DNA of 64,000 nt from Pseudomonas hormoni (GTDB taxonomy: Bacteria; Pseudomonadota; Gammaproteobacteria; Pseudomonadales; Pseudomonadaceae), in the NCBI RefSeq assembly GCF_018502625.1, contig NZ_CP075566.1, forward strand, positions 3,582,001 through 3,646,000, in the 5' to 3' direction. A program made the translations under genes and the position numbers. Under the pieces are notes generated by a model, which saw only the letters and a program-made list of their open reading frames with translations, ran no database searches and was not told where the DNA came from. Every line of letters begins with the position of its first letter. Position 1 is the first letter of the stretch. Of the stretch, positions 33,912 through 43,162 are shown piece after piece.

Positions 33912-35063
33912 ATGACCAACCTCAACACCCAGACCACCTTCGTGCCCGGACGCCTCGAGCAGATGTCCACGCGCGTGGCTTTTTTCATCGCCGGGTTCGG
34001 GATTGCCGCGTGGGCGCCGCTGGTGCCTTACGCCAAGGCGCGGGCCGGGCTGGATGAAGGGACCCTCGGTTTGCTGTTGTTGTGCCTGGGGGTGGGCTCG
34101 ATTCTGGCGATGCCCATGGCCGGGATTCTGGCCACGCGTTTCGGTTGCCGGCGGGTGGCGGTCGGCGGGACCCTGTTGATCTGTGCGGCGCTGCCGCTGT
34201 TGGCGACGGTGTCGTCGATTCCGGCGCTGATCGCCGCGCTGTTCATGTTCGGCGCGGGCCTGGGCACGGTGGATTCGACGGTGAACCTGCAAGCGGTGAT
34301 CGTCGAACGGGCCAGCGGCAAGACCATGATGTCGGGTTTCCACGGGCTGTTCAGCCTGGGCGGGATTGTCGGCGCGGCGGGCGTCAGTGCCTTGCTCGGC
34401 TTTGGGGTTTCGCCGCTGGGGGCGATGCTGGTGGTGGTCGTGCTGCTGCTGATCGCGCTGTGCAAAGCCGCGCCGCACCTGTTGCCGTATGGCAGTGAAA
34501 GTTCGGGGCCGGCGTTTGCCGTTCCCCACGGCATCGTGCTGTTCATTGGCGGAATGTGCTTCATCGTGTTCCTCGCCGAAGGCGCGGCGCTCGACTGGAG
34601 TGCGGTATTCCTGGCACAGGAGCGCGGGATCGACACGGCGTATGCAGGTTTGGGCTATGCCGCGTTTGCCTTGACCATGACCGTGGGCCGGTTGACCGGA
34701 GACGCGATTGTCCACCGCCTCGGCGCAACACGGGTGGTCGTGTTCGGTGGGCTGACGGCCGCCGGGGGGCTGTTTCTGGCGACATTCGCCCCAAGCTGGG
34801 AGCTGGCGCTGGTGGGTTATGCGTTGCTGGGGGCTGGCTGTTCAAACATCGTGCCGGTGCTGTATACCGCCGTGGGCAAACAGACGGTGATGCCGGAAAG
34901 CGTTGCCGTGCCGGCGATTACGACGCTGGGTTATGCGGGGATTCTGGCGGGGCCTGCGGTAATCGGGTTTATCGCCCACGGCAGCAGTTTGAGTTTTGCG
35001 TTTGGATTGATGGCGGTGTTGCTGGTGGCGGTGGCCATTGGCGGGAAAGTGTTGAAAGTCTGA
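33912..35063 (+). CDS. MFS transporter (YbjJ-like)
   Basis: A 383-residue membrane carrier with about twelve helices. Helix 1-2 loop LVPYAKARAGLDEGTLGLLLLCLGVG and helix 5 region GTVDSTVNLQAVIVER match the YbjJ-like MFS group whose substrates are unknown (AraJ/NepI-like sugar or amine efflux are relatives). ATG at 33912 with AAGG 7 bases before it. Divergent from the DapF-like gene; the two may share a regulatory gap and could handle the same metabolite. Confidence 0.88.
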   Translation: MTNLNTQTTFVPGRLEQMSTRVAFFIAGFGIAAWAPLVPYAKARAGLDEGTLGLLLLCLGVGSILAMPMAGILATRFGCRRVAVGGTLLICAALPLLATVSSIPALIAALFMFGAGLGTVDSTVNLQAVIVERASGKTMMSGFHGLFSLGGIVGAAGVSALLGFGVSPLGAMLVVVVLLLIALCKAAPHLLPYGSESSGPAFAVPHGIVLFIGGMCFIVFLAEGAALDWSAVFLAQERGIDTAYAGLGYAAFALTMTVGRLTGDAIVHRLGATRVVVFGGLTAAGGLFLATFAPSWELALVGYALLGAGCSNIVPVLYTAVGKQTVMPESVAVPAITTLGYAGILAGPAVIGFIAHGSSLSFAFGLMAVLLVAVAIGGKVLKV

Positions 35064-35080
35064 AAAGCACTGCGATTAAT

Positions 35081-35187
35081 TGTGGCGAGGGAGCTTGCTC
35101 CCGCTGGGGTGCGAAGCGGCCCCCCTCTCTATCTGAAAAGAAAGGGACTGCTGCGCAGTCCGGCGGGAGCAAGCTCCCTCGCCACAG
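35081..35187. repeat. REPIN (TGTGGCGAGGGAGC type)
   Basis: The arms TGTGGCGAGGGAGCTTGCTC and GAGCAAGCTCCCTCGCCACA are perfect; the inner loop of about 60 bases contains a second imperfect repeat (GCGGCC/TGCGCAG). Confidence 0.92.
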
Positions 35188-35212
35188 GTTAATCATCGCT
35201 CGTTCTATTTCG

Positions 35213-37651
35213 TTAGAACCCAACGCTGGCCTGCACAAAGAACGTGCGTGGTGCGCCGACGTACATGCCCGCGTTGTTATCGCTGGAGCGGGTGAAGTAC
35301 TGCTTGTCGAAGATGTTTTTCACCCCGGCACCGACTTTCAGGTTCGACAGCTGCGCGCCAAAGTCATAACCGCCCCGCACGTTCCAGGTGACGTAACCCG
35401 GAATGTCGCCGTACTGGCCGTCGGCGGTGCCTTCGGTGATGTAGTTGTTGGAGAAGCTGCCATTGGCATTCACCGCAACGCCCGGCGAGCGCTGTTTGGA
35501 CTGGGCAAACGCATCGAGGTTGTAAGTCCAGCGATCGATGTCATAACGCAGGCCGGCGGTCGCCACCTGACGCGAGTAGAACGGCAGGTCGCGGCCCTTG
35601 AAAGCAGGAATCTCGCCTTCATAAACAGCGCGCGTGTAGGTGACCCCGGCGTTGGCGGTCAGGCCGTCGAGCCGTGGGTCCAGTGCCGCCATGTCGTAGT
35701 GAACCGAAGCCTCGATGCCCTGGTGCGTGGTCGCGCCGAGGTTGGTCCAGCCCGCGTCGTTGCTGATGTACTGCAACTCTTTATCGAAGTCGATGTAGAA
35801 CAGCGTCACTTCGCCGCCCCACACATCATCGTTGTAGCGCGTGCCGACCTCGTAGGTCTTGGCCTTCTCCGGTTCCAGGCCGTTGGCGGTGTTGTCACCC
35901 GTGCCACCCTGGCCGAGCTGGAAATACTGCAGGCTGCCGAACGAGGTTTCGTAGTTGGCGAACAGCTTCCAGGCATCGGAGATGTGATACATCACGCTCA
36001 AGGCCGGCAGTGGCTCGTTGCTTTCGATGCTGCGGTTCTTTTCCGGCACGCGCTTGCCGGCGGTGTCGAGCACGGGGCGATCGTGCCAGTCGGTGCTGAT
36101 GTGTTCGAAACGGATACCGGGCGTGATGGTCCAGTTGCCGACGTCGATTTTGTTATCGATGTACGCCGAGTTGGCTTCAGTGCCGCCGGTGCGGTCCTGA
36201 TAGACATGGCCATCCGAAGATTTGGTCGCGACCGGCACGTTGTTGACCAGCTCCAGACGGCTGGCCTCTTCGTGCATGGCTTCCTTGAGGTAGCGATAAC
36301 CGACGCTGACTTCCTGGGTGGTCGGGCCGACGTCGAACACATGGGACACCCGCGGTTCGATGCCGAGGGTGTAGTAAGTGCGCGGGAACGAGCCGAGGGT
36401 CTTCTGATCGCGGGCGGCGATGTTGCTGCCACGGAAGCTGTCGGAGTAATAGGTCAGCACTTCGGCCTGGGTGCGGTCATCGATCTGCCGCGCCCACTTG
36501 AACGAGATGTCCTTGCGGCGTCCGCTGAAGTTGTCGTTGTTGCGGTCGGACTGAAACGGGTTGGCGTCGTATTGCGCCTGGGTCAGGCCGCCGGGCATGT
36601 CGGCGCTGGCGTCGTAGTAATGCAGGTTGAGGCTGAAATCATCGACATCGGTCGGTGCCCAATGGGTCTTGAGAATCACGTCGTCGATGTCGTTGCCATT
36701 GTTGCGCTCACGGTAACCGTTGCCGTTCACGCCCGAGTACAACAGCGCCACGCCGATGCCGTTGTCCGCGGTGCCGCCAGCGAACGCCGTGTCGATATGC
36801 TTCCAGCCACCGTGCTGGGAGGTTTCCAGGGTGGTGCCGATTTCAGCGGAGGCTTTTTCCGGGATGGCGCGGGTCACGAAGTTGATCACACCGCCGACGT
36901 TTTGCGGCCCGTAACGCACGGAACCGGCACCGCGAACCACGTCAATGCTCTCAAGGTTGCCCGAGGAGATCGGTGCCATGGACAGCTGTGGCTGACCGTA
37001 AGGGGCAAACGCTGCCGGCACGCCGTCGATCAGCACGGTGGAGCGCGGCGACAGGCGTGAAGTCAGGCCGCGCACGCCGACGTTCAGGGAAATGTCGCTG
37101 CCGCCGGTGCCGTTGGCTTCCTGCACTTGCACACCGGGTACACGCTTCAACACGTCACCGACGTTCATCGCACCCTGCTCGACCATGGCTTCACGGCGAA
37201 TCACCGTACGCGCGCCAGGGTGGTTTTGCACCACGGCGGCATCGGCGTCACCAAGCCAGTCGCCGACCACTTTGATGTCGGTCACGCCCAATTCCAAAGG
37301 GCCGTTTGCAGCCGAAACCGGTGCAGGCATCAACGTGACCGAACCTTCGTCGATCTGGTATTGCAGACCGCTGCCTTGCAGCAGTTGGCGCAGCGCGTCT
37401 TCTGGCGAGAGGTTGCCGTCCACCGCCGGGGCTTGCTTGCCGGCCACCAGCTCAGGGCTGAAAAACACCTGAAGCGAGGTTTGCTGACCCAGTTCACTCA
37501 GGGCCTGACCCAGGAGTTGCGCCGGGATGTGGATCGCGTCGGCAGCAAAGGCCTGAGGCAGCGCAACGTTGACCGCCAGCGCTAGGGCCAGCGGCAACCA
37601 AGGACGCTTGTTGTTTTTAGTGGCGTTGTTTTTAGCGGTGGATTTTTTCAC
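35213..37651 (-). CDS. TonB-dependent receptor with STN domain (FecA-like)
   Basis: An 812-residue outer-membrane receptor: a signal peptide (about 1-36), a periplasmic STN signalling domain (about 40-100, LLGQALSELGQQTSLQVFFSPEL and GNLSPEDALRQLLQGSGL), a plug (about 128-245, with TVIRREAMVEQGAMNVGDVLKRVPG) and a 22-strand barrel ending in ASVGF. No stop or frame change is seen. With the FecR and FecI genes upstream it forms a transducing siderophore uptake locus of the FecIRA type, importing a ferric chelate (possibly citrate or a related chelator) while signalling to FecR. Exact ligand unknown. Minus-strand operon order is sigma, anti-sigma, receptor. Confidence 0.93.
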   Translation of the reverse strand: MKKSTAKNNATKNNKRPWLPLALALAVNVALPQAFAADAIHIPAQLLGQALSELGQQTSLQVFFSPELVAGKQAPAVDGNLSPEDALRQLLQGSGLQYQIDEGSVTLMPAPVSAANGPLELGVTDIKVVGDWLGDADAAVVQNHPGARTVIRREAMVEQGAMNVGDVLKRVPGVQVQEANGTGGSDISLNVGVRGLTSRLSPRSTVLIDGVPAAFAPYGQPQLSMAPISSGNLESIDVVRGAGSVRYGPQNVGGVINFVTRAIPEKASAEIGTTLETSQHGGWKHIDTAFAGGTADNGIGVALLYSGVNGNGYRERNNGNDIDDVILKTHWAPTDVDDFSLNLHYYDASADMPGGLTQAQYDANPFQSDRNNDNFSGRRKDISFKWARQIDDRTQAEVLTYYSDSFRGSNIAARDQKTLGSFPRTYYTLGIEPRVSHVFDVGPTTQEVSVGYRYLKEAMHEEASRLELVNNVPVATKSSDGHVYQDRTGGTEANSAYIDNKIDVGNWTITPGIRFEHISTDWHDRPVLDTAGKRVPEKNRSIESNEPLPALSVMYHISDAWKLFANYETSFGSLQYFQLGQGGTGDNTANGLEPEKAKTYEVGTRYNDDVWGGEVTLFYIDFDKELQYISNDAGWTNLGATTHQGIEASVHYDMAALDPRLDGLTANAGVTYTRAVYEGEIPAFKGRDLPFYSRQVATAGLRYDIDRWTYNLDAFAQSKQRSPGVAVNANGSFSNNYITEGTADGQYGDIPGYVTWNVRGGYDFGAQLSNLKVGAGVKNIFDKQYFTRSSDNNAGMYVGAPRTFFVQASVGF

Positions 37652-37748
37652 GTCGAACGTAGTCCTGTGGATCGCAAGAGTGTGCGCTTGTTAATGCAAA
37701 CCAGTTGCAGTTGGACAGGAAGACGATCAACTCGAAAAAAACCTGAAT

Positions 37749-38732
37749 CTATTTTGAAATTATTTCCTGACTGCCGTCATCGAGGGTGCGCACGGCCACC
37801 GGCAGGATGTTCGGCAAGGCCTTGAGCAGTGCGTCGGTGTTGTCGGATTTGAACACGCTGGTCAGGCGTAGATTGCCGACTTTGTCGTTGCCGACGGTGA
37901 GGGGTTTCTCCCGATAGCGCGACACTTCCTCGGCCACTTCGGCGAGGCTGGCGTTGTTGAACACCAGTTTGCCGCTGCGCCAGGCGGTCAGTTCCGCTGG
38001 GTTGACGGCATACGCCGCCGCAACTGTGCCTTGGGCATCGACACGTGTACCGAGGCCGGCGGTGAGGCTGATGAATTCGTTGTCGGGCGCACCGCGCCCC
38101 TGGACCTTGACCGTGCCCTGCTCCACCACGACCCGGGTGTCGCCGACGCCGCGTCGCACATCGAAGCGGGTGCCGGTGACCGTAACCTTGCCGCTGCCTG
38201 CCTCGACCACGAACGGCCGATCACTGTCGTGCGCGACGCTGAACATGGCCTCGCCTTCCGTCAGCTCGATGCGTCGATGGCCTTTTTCATAGCGCACCTG
38301 AAGGCGGCTGCGGCTGTTCAGATCGATCACCGAACCGTCCGGCAACGCCACCTGGCGACGTTCGCCCAGCGCCGTCGAAAACTCGGCGGTGTAAGGCGTG
38401 GGTTGATTCAAACCGCTGAACAGCCCCAGGCCGAGCGCCACGGCCACCGCACTGGCCGCCACCGCATAACGCAGCAACGGACGGCGTTTGCTGCGGGTCG
38501 GCGGGGTTTCACACAAGGCTTGCAGACGTGCGGCGGGCACCAGGTCTGCTGCTGTCCACAGGCCCTGAAGCAATTGAAATTCGTCGCGATGCTGAGGATG
38601 CTCGTTCAGCCACAGCTCAAAACGTCGGCGCTCTTCAACGTCGACGACCGGTTCCTGCAAACGCACAAACCACTGCGCCGCCTCATCGCGAACCGTTGTT
38701 TGCCCGCACGCGCAATCACGAGTATCCATCAT
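37749..38732 (-). CDS. FecR-family sigma regulator
   Basis: A 327-residue inner-membrane anti-sigma/pro-sigma regulator. The cytoplasmic N-terminal domain (about 8-75, DEAAQWFVRLQEP...RRRFELWLNEHPQHRDEFQ) binds FecI; a TM helix at about 88-108; the periplasmic part (about 120-327) with LPDGSVIDLNSRSRLQVRY and GEAMFSVAHDSDRPFVVEAG and a C-terminal STN-contacting tail. AGGAA precedes a double ATG. It relays receptor occupancy to the sigma factor. Lies 40 bases after the sigma gene and 97 bases before the receptor gene. Confidence 0.92.
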   Translation of the reverse strand: MMDTRDCACGQTTVRDEAAQWFVRLQEPVVDVEERRRFELWLNEHPQHRDEFQLLQGLWTAADLVPAARLQALCETPPTRSKRRPLLRYAVAASAVAVALGLGLFSGLNQPTPYTAEFSTALGERRQVALPDGSVIDLNSRSRLQVRYEKGHRRIELTEGEAMFSVAHDSDRPFVVEAGSGKVTVTGTRFDVRRGVGDTRVVVEQGTVKVQGRGAPDNEFISLTAGLGTRVDAQGTVAAAYAVNPAELTAWRSGKLVFNNASLAEVAEEVSRYREKPLTVGNDKVGNLRLTSVFKSDNTDALLKALPNILPVAVRTLDDGSQEIISK

Positions 38733-38772
38733 GGAAGTTCCTGTTTGGCTGGGGGTGAGAAGGCGCGGCCGC

Positions 38773-39273
38773 TCATGATTGCAGTCCGTCGAGGCGGTCG
38801 CGCAGATGCCGCAGGGTGCGGATCATATACTTTTCCACCATGTTCTTGGACAGTCCCAGGCGTTCGGCGATTTCGGCCTGGGTCAGGCCTTCGATCTTCT
38901 GCCAGACAAACACCTTGCGACAATTGACCGGCAGCTCGGTGAGCGCCCGTTCGATGGAATCAGCCAACTGGATCGCCTGCATGAAATGCTCCGGGTCGCC
39001 GGACGACGACACACTGTGATCGATCGCCTCCGACTCCATGGCGCCCCGCCGATCCTCACGCCGATAACCATCCACCGCGATGTTGCGCGCGGTCTGGTGC
39101 AAATACGCCCGGGGTTGCGCCACCGCCTCCGAATCGGACTCAAGCACCCGCACGAAGGTGTCGTGGGCCAGATCCTCGGCCTGCTGACGATTTCTCAGGC
39201 GACGGGTCCAGGTGCCAACCAACTCTTCGTAATGCTCGAAAAAGCCGTGTCTGCGGGGCAGCTTGGGGGTCAT
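38773..39273 (-). CDS. FecI-like ECF sigma factor
   Basis: A 166-residue iron-starvation sigma factor: region 2 (about 10-80) with YEELVGTWTRRLRNRQQAEDLAHDTFVRVLE and AVDGYRRE, region 4 (about 105-162) with EGLTQAEIAERLGLSKNMVEKYM. Start at 39273 chosen because the longer frame's first 33 residues lack a good signal and run through the promoter. First gene of the FecI-FecR-receptor cluster; a Fur-like palindrome lies 28-46 bases upstream. Confidence 0.92.
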   Translation of the reverse strand: MTPKLPRRHGFFEHYEELVGTWTRRLRNRQQAEDLAHDTFVRVLESDSEAVAQPRAYLHQTARNIAVDGYRREDRRGAMESEAIDHSVSSSGDPEHFMQAIQLADSIERALTELPVNCRKVFVWQKIEGLTQAEIAERLGLSKNMVEKYMIRTLRHLRDRLDGLQS

Positions 39274-39300
39274 TGCGGTGTGCTGTGAAGACGGGGCGTG

Positions 39301-39319
39301 AATAGTAATGCTTCCTATT
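39301..39319 (-). promoter_or_regulatory. candidate Fur box upstream of the FecI-like gene
   Basis: AATAGTAATGCTTCCTATT is a 19-bp imperfect palindrome with 7 of 9 complementary pairs and 10 of 19 matches to the GATAATGATAATCATTATC consensus. Position just upstream of an iron sigma gene supports it. Confidence 0.5.
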
Positions 39320-39408
39320 AACTGGAAGCAATGGATTCCAGACCGGCCCTCACCGCCATTCGTCAGCGGCAACAGTTGATCACAGATGGTGTGGTCAACC
39401 TGAATCTC

Positions 39409-39509
39409 CTGTGGGAGCTAGCCTGCTAGCGATGGACGCTCAGACACCGCGTTCATTCAGACAGCACGCGTTATCGTTGGCGTTCATCGCTAGCAGGCTA
39501 GCTCCCACA
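39409..39509. repeat. REPIN (TAGCCTGCTAGCGATG type)
   Basis: The arms GTGGGAGCTAGCCTGCTAGC and GCTAGCAGGCTAGCTCCCAC are perfect. Same sub-family as the element at 14279. Divides the iron locus from the polyamine operon. Confidence 0.92.
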
Positions 39510-39538
39510 AGGTTCCGGGGTTGGCAGAAAATCCCGGA

Positions 39539-40390
39539 TCAATGCTTGCGCAACCACTCGATAAACAACGCAAACAACTCCGACTGCGAACAGACGCTCA
39601 GCTTCAAATACAAATTCTTGCGGTGCATGCGCACCGTTTCCGGTGAGATACCCAACTGACTGGCCGTGGATTTCACCGAGTGCCCCCGCAATACCATGTG
39701 CGCCACTTCCCGCTCGCGCTCGGTCAGCAAGTCGCTGCCGAAGTTTTCGAACGCCGACTGCACCCTTTGCTTGAGATCGTCACGCCTGCCCGCGTCGTGA
39801 TCACTTTGGAGTACGACACGATGCTGCAAGCCACGCTGGCCGAATTCGGCGATGAATTCGCGCACCAATGGCTCGACGGCCCGCAACAGGTTCAATTGCT
39901 CGACCCGCAGGCTTTCACCGCCAAAACCTTGAAAGAGGCTCACGGAAATCTGCGTGTCATGACCGGTATCAACCAGGTAAAAGCTGTCCTCCGAACTGCC
40001 CGCCTTCAAGTAGTAAGTCTTGTAGTACTCACTGTCGAAAAAGTTGTCCGGGGCAATTTCTTCCAGGTGATAAAACCCTTTCGCCAACCCTTGTTCAACG
40101 GCCAGGCAGAACGGATCGAGCAGATACCCCCCGGAAAAATAACGTTCGAGCAGCGAGACCCGATACTGCTCCGCAATGCCCCGCTGATACAGCAACTGCG
40201 GCGGACGGTCCTTGTGTTCCAGACTGATCATCACCGACTCGATGGACACCAGATGCCCGAACGCCGACGCCAGATAGCGCAGCGCGTCGGGCTCATCGAT
40301 ATGCGCGAAGGCCTCGCGCAGGTCGCCATGCCATTTGTGCAATGCCCCGAAGGGCAAGGCGATCAAGGTGTCGTCGTTTGGTTTGCTCAT
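39539..40390 (-). CDS. LuxR-type transcriptional regulator
   Basis: A 283-residue regulator with an N-terminal sensory region (about 1-205) and a C-terminal LuxR helix-turn-helix (about 215-275: LTEREREVAHMVLRGHSVKSTASQLGISPETVRMHRKNLYLKL). The sensor has no autoinducer-binding signature that I can assign. Start at 40390 (MSKPNDD) is taken; the ORF extends upstream into the preceding gene's gap. Last gene of a co-directional unit after the aminotransferase, so probably its regulator. Confidence 0.88.
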   Translation of the reverse strand: MSKPNDDTLIALPFGALHKWHGDLREAFAHIDEPDALRYLASAFGHLVSIESVMISLEHKDRPPQLLYQRGIAEQYRVSLLERYFSGGYLLDPFCLAVEQGLAKGFYHLEEIAPDNFFDSEYYKTYYLKAGSSEDSFYLVDTGHDTQISVSLFQGFGGESLRVEQLNLLRAVEPLVREFIAEFGQRGLQHRVVLQSDHDAGRRDDLKQRVQSAFENFGSDLLTEREREVAHMVLRGHSVKSTASQLGISPETVRMHRKNLYLKLSVCSQSELFALFIEWLRKH

Positions 40391-40443
40391 GCCCCGCAGT
40401 CTAGCGGGTGAACCGATTCCTCGTAACCGCGGGTTCATCGAAC

Positions 40444-41862
40444 TCATTGGCCGAAATACTGACCGCTCTGCTCAAGCTCGGCCGCCACTTCAACAATGCA
40501 CACCCGCAGGGTTTCGACGATTTCATCCACCTGGGCGCACGTCAGAATCAGCGGTGGCGACATCACGTTAAGGTGCATGATCGGCCGCACCAGCAAGCCT
40601 CGGGCCTGGGCGCGGGAATGAATCCTCTCGCCAATGTTGATCTCGTCGGCAAACAGCGCCTTGGTGCGTTTGTCCGCGACGAACTCCACGCACGCCATGA
40701 ACTTCTGGCAGCGCACATCGCCCACCAGCGGCAAATCCCTGAGTGTCGCCAGGCGTTCTTCCAGATAGGCGCCGACCACATCGACATGTTCCAGCAGGTT
40801 TTCCCGTTCGATGATTTCGATGTTCTTCAACGCCGCCGTGCAGCACACCGGATGGCCGCTGTAGGTGAAGCCGTGGGTAAAGCAGCGGCCCTTGCCCGGC
40901 TCGGCAATCACTTTCCAGATACGGTCGGAAAAGATGCACGCGCCCAGCGGCAAATAAGCGGACGTCAGCCCTTTGGCCGTGGTGATGATGTCGGGCTGCA
41001 CATCGAACACATCATAGGAAGCGAAGAACTTGCCCAGCCGGCCGAAGGACGTCACCACCTCATCGGCGACAAACAGAATGTCGTAGCGCTGGCACACTTC
41101 CCACATGCGTTTCAGATAACCCTTGGGCGGAATGATCACGCCCCCGGAGCCCATGACCGGCTCGGCAAAAAAGCCCGCGACCTTGTCGGCGCCGATGGAC
41201 AGAATCTTGTCCTCGAACTCTTGCACCAAAAACTCGAGGAACTGCGCTTCGTCCATGCCATCCGGCGCACGGTAAGGGTTCGGGTTGGACACGTGATGAA
41301 TCTTGTCGTTGGCGTAATCGAATTCCGGTACACGGTCGGCAGCCTTGTTGCCGATCGACATCGTCAGCGCGGTCGAGCCGTGATAGGCGTTGAAGCGAGC
41401 GATGACGTGCTTCTTGTCCGGTTTGCCGCGGCAGTTCTGGTAGTACTGAATGAGGCGGTACGCGGTGTCGACGGCGGTGGAGCCACCGGTGGTCAGGAAC
41501 ACATGATCGAGATCCCCCGGCGCCAGGCTGGCGAGCTTCTCGCATAGCTGGATCGCGACGTTGTTGGACATGTCGGAGAACGGGTTCGAATAGGCCAGTT
41601 GCCGCACCTGGTCGGCAATCGCCAGGGCCATTTCTTCACGGCCCAGACCGATGTTGGTACACCACATGCCACCGACGGCATCGAGAAAGCGGTTGCCCTG
41701 AGTGTCGTAAATATAGGCGCCATCACCGGCCACAATGTTCAACGAACCCTGTTCGGCGTGTTCGTCGAACATGTGATAGCCGTGCATGTAGTGAGCTTTA
41801 TCGGCTTTGACCAAGTGCGACTCATCGATGGCGGACAATACTTTTCTGGTAGGCGTAGCCAT
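40444..41862 (-). CDS. class III aminotransferase (polyamine or omega-amino acid)
   Basis: A 472-residue PLP enzyme of the omega-amino acid:pyruvate aminotransferase fold. PLP Lys in TTAKGLTSAYLPLGA; cofactor ribbon LTTGGSTAVDTAYRL; ARFNAYHGSTALTMS; FVADEVVTSFGR with the Asp that binds the PLP nitrogen. The substrate is probably a polyamine (putrescine, spermidine) or beta-alanine-like amine, inferred from the adjacent polyamine-type binding protein. GAGG lies 8 bases before the ATG and 30 bases follow the upstream gene. Confidence 0.93.
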   Translation of the reverse strand: MATPTRKVLSAIDESHLVKADKAHYMHGYHMFDEHAEQGSLNIVAGDGAYIYDTQGNRFLDAVGGMWCTNIGLGREEMALAIADQVRQLAYSNPFSDMSNNVAIQLCEKLASLAPGDLDHVFLTTGGSTAVDTAYRLIQYYQNCRGKPDKKHVIARFNAYHGSTALTMSIGNKAADRVPEFDYANDKIHHVSNPNPYRAPDGMDEAQFLEFLVQEFEDKILSIGADKVAGFFAEPVMGSGGVIIPPKGYLKRMWEVCQRYDILFVADEVVTSFGRLGKFFASYDVFDVQPDIITTAKGLTSAYLPLGACIFSDRIWKVIAEPGKGRCFTHGFTYSGHPVCCTAALKNIEIIERENLLEHVDVVGAYLEERLATLRDLPLVGDVRCQKFMACVEFVADKRTKALFADEINIGERIHSRAQARGLLVRPIMHLNVMSPPLILTCAQVDEIVETLRVCIVEVAAELEQSGQYFGQ

Positions 41863-41892
41863 ATATAAACCTCAAACCGAATAGTTGGACGA

Positions 41893-42996
41893 TTAGATGC
41901 CGCTTTTCACCGTGCTCCAGACACGGGTCATGGCGCGCATGTCTTTCGCGTCCTGGGTCTTTTGCGGAAACAGGCGCTGACGGGTTTCTTCATCGGGATA
42001 GATGGCGGGGTTGTTGCGCACATCGGCCTTCAGCAACGGCGTCGCTGCGGCATTACTGTTGGCGTAATGGATGTAATCCGTGACGTCGGCCATTACCTGG
42101 GGCTGCATCAGGTAGTCGAGAAACTTGTGGGCATTGGCGACGTGAGGGGCATCGGCTGGAATGTACATATTGTCAAACCAGATCAACGAGCCTTCCGAAG
42201 GAATGAAATAGGACAACTTGATGTTCAGCTTGGCTTCTTCGGCACGAGCCATGGCCGTCGCATAATCCCCGGACCAGGTCATGGCCATGCAAACATCGCC
42301 ATTGGGCAGGCTGGTCAGGTAGTTGACCGAATCGAATTTACGGATGTACGGCCGTACGGACAACAGCAACTCTTGCGCGGCTTTCAGGTCTGCCGGCGCG
42401 GCACTTCTCGGGTCGCGGCCCAGGTACTTCAGCGCCAGCGGAATGACTTCGGTGGGTGCGTCGACCAAGGTGACGCCGCAGTCGGCGAAGCGCGAAACGA
42501 TCTTGGGATCGAAGATCATCGCCAGTGAACCGATCGGCGCATCCGGCATGCGCTCCCTGATCTTGTCGACGTTGTAAGTGATGCCGTTACTGCCCCAGGT
42601 GTAGGGTGCGGAGTAGACCGTGCCGGCATCGAACCCTTGCATGTCCTGCAGAACTTTCGGATCGAGGTTGGTCCAGCCCGGCAGCAACTTTTTATTCAGC
42701 GGCTGGAATACGTTGGCTTTGATCAGTGGCGGCGCGAGGGATGCGTTCAGCACCACCAGGTCATAACCGGAGTGGCCGGTGAGCAACTTCGCCTGGACCG
42801 TTTCATAGGCGTCGAAGGTGTCGTAGATCACCTTGATGCCGGTGGTTTTCTGGAACTCGGCGAGGGTGTTTTCGCCGATGTAGTCCGCCCAGTTGTAAAG
42901 CCTGAGGGTGTTGCTGTCGTTCACTTCGGCGGCTTGGACGTGGGTCATCAGAGGTATGAGAAACAGGCTGGAAATCACCGTGAGGGCCTTGCGCAT
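41893..42996 (-). CDS. polyamine ABC transporter substrate-binding protein (PotF/SpuD-like)
   Basis: A 367-residue periplasmic binding protein with signal peptide to about residue 22 (HVQA|AEV). TLRLYNWADYIGENTLAEFQKTTGIKV is the PotD/PotF/SpuD hallmark; YNW and YDTF-like aromatic ligand residues, PYTWGSNGITYN and FDNMYIPADAPHVANAHKFLDYLM follow the family pattern. Binds putrescine or spermidine. No permease or ATPase genes lie nearby, so it may pair with a transporter encoded elsewhere. First gene of the unit with the aminotransferase and LuxR regulator. Confidence 0.92.
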   Translation of the reverse strand: MRKALTVISSLFLIPLMTHVQAAEVNDSNTLRLYNWADYIGENTLAEFQKTTGIKVIYDTFDAYETVQAKLLTGHSGYDLVVLNASLAPPLIKANVFQPLNKKLLPGWTNLDPKVLQDMQGFDAGTVYSAPYTWGSNGITYNVDKIRERMPDAPIGSLAMIFDPKIVSRFADCGVTLVDAPTEVIPLALKYLGRDPRSAAPADLKAAQELLLSVRPYIRKFDSVNYLTSLPNGDVCMAMTWSGDYATAMARAEEAKLNIKLSYFIPSEGSLIWFDNMYIPADAPHVANAHKFLDYLMQPQVMADVTDYIHYANSNAAATPLLKADVRNNPAIYPDEETRQRLFPQKTQDAKDMRAMTRVWSTVKSGI

Positions 42997-43070
42997 AGCA
43001 AATTCACCTTATCAAGCGAGTTCGGCTCTGGATGAGCGGATGACCTTACTATTCGGTGATTCGGTGATCG

Positions 43071-43099
43071 GCGCCATACCCCGAATGGGGGTGTGGCGC
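43071..43099. promoter_or_regulatory. strong hairpin upstream of the polyamine operon
   Basis: GCGCCATACCCC and GGGGTGTGGCGC form 12 pairs (one G-U) around GAATG. A T-run is missing on either strand, so it is more likely an operator or attenuator than a terminator. A direct repeat ATTCGGTG occurs just before it. Confidence 0.55.
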
Positions 43100-43111
43100 A
43101 TGTCTGGTATT

Positions 43112-43144
43112 AAGTGCCTGCCCTTTCGAAGGTAGGCACTTTTG
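43112..43144. terminator. stem-loop terminator for the 43163 gene
   Basis: AAGTGCCTGCC/GGTAGGCACTT with loop CTTTCGAA is an 11-bp stem at the 3' end of the minus-strand hypothetical gene. The T-run is better on + than on -, so direction is uncertain. Confidence 0.6.
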
Positions 43145-43162
43145 ACACCCGGACAATCCTTA

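Noticed and set aside
34556-37060. A long + strand frame of 834 codons opposite the FecA-like receptor
   Set aside because: High-GC shadow frame: it crosses the end of the MFS gene, a REPIN and most of the receptor gene, with no domain.
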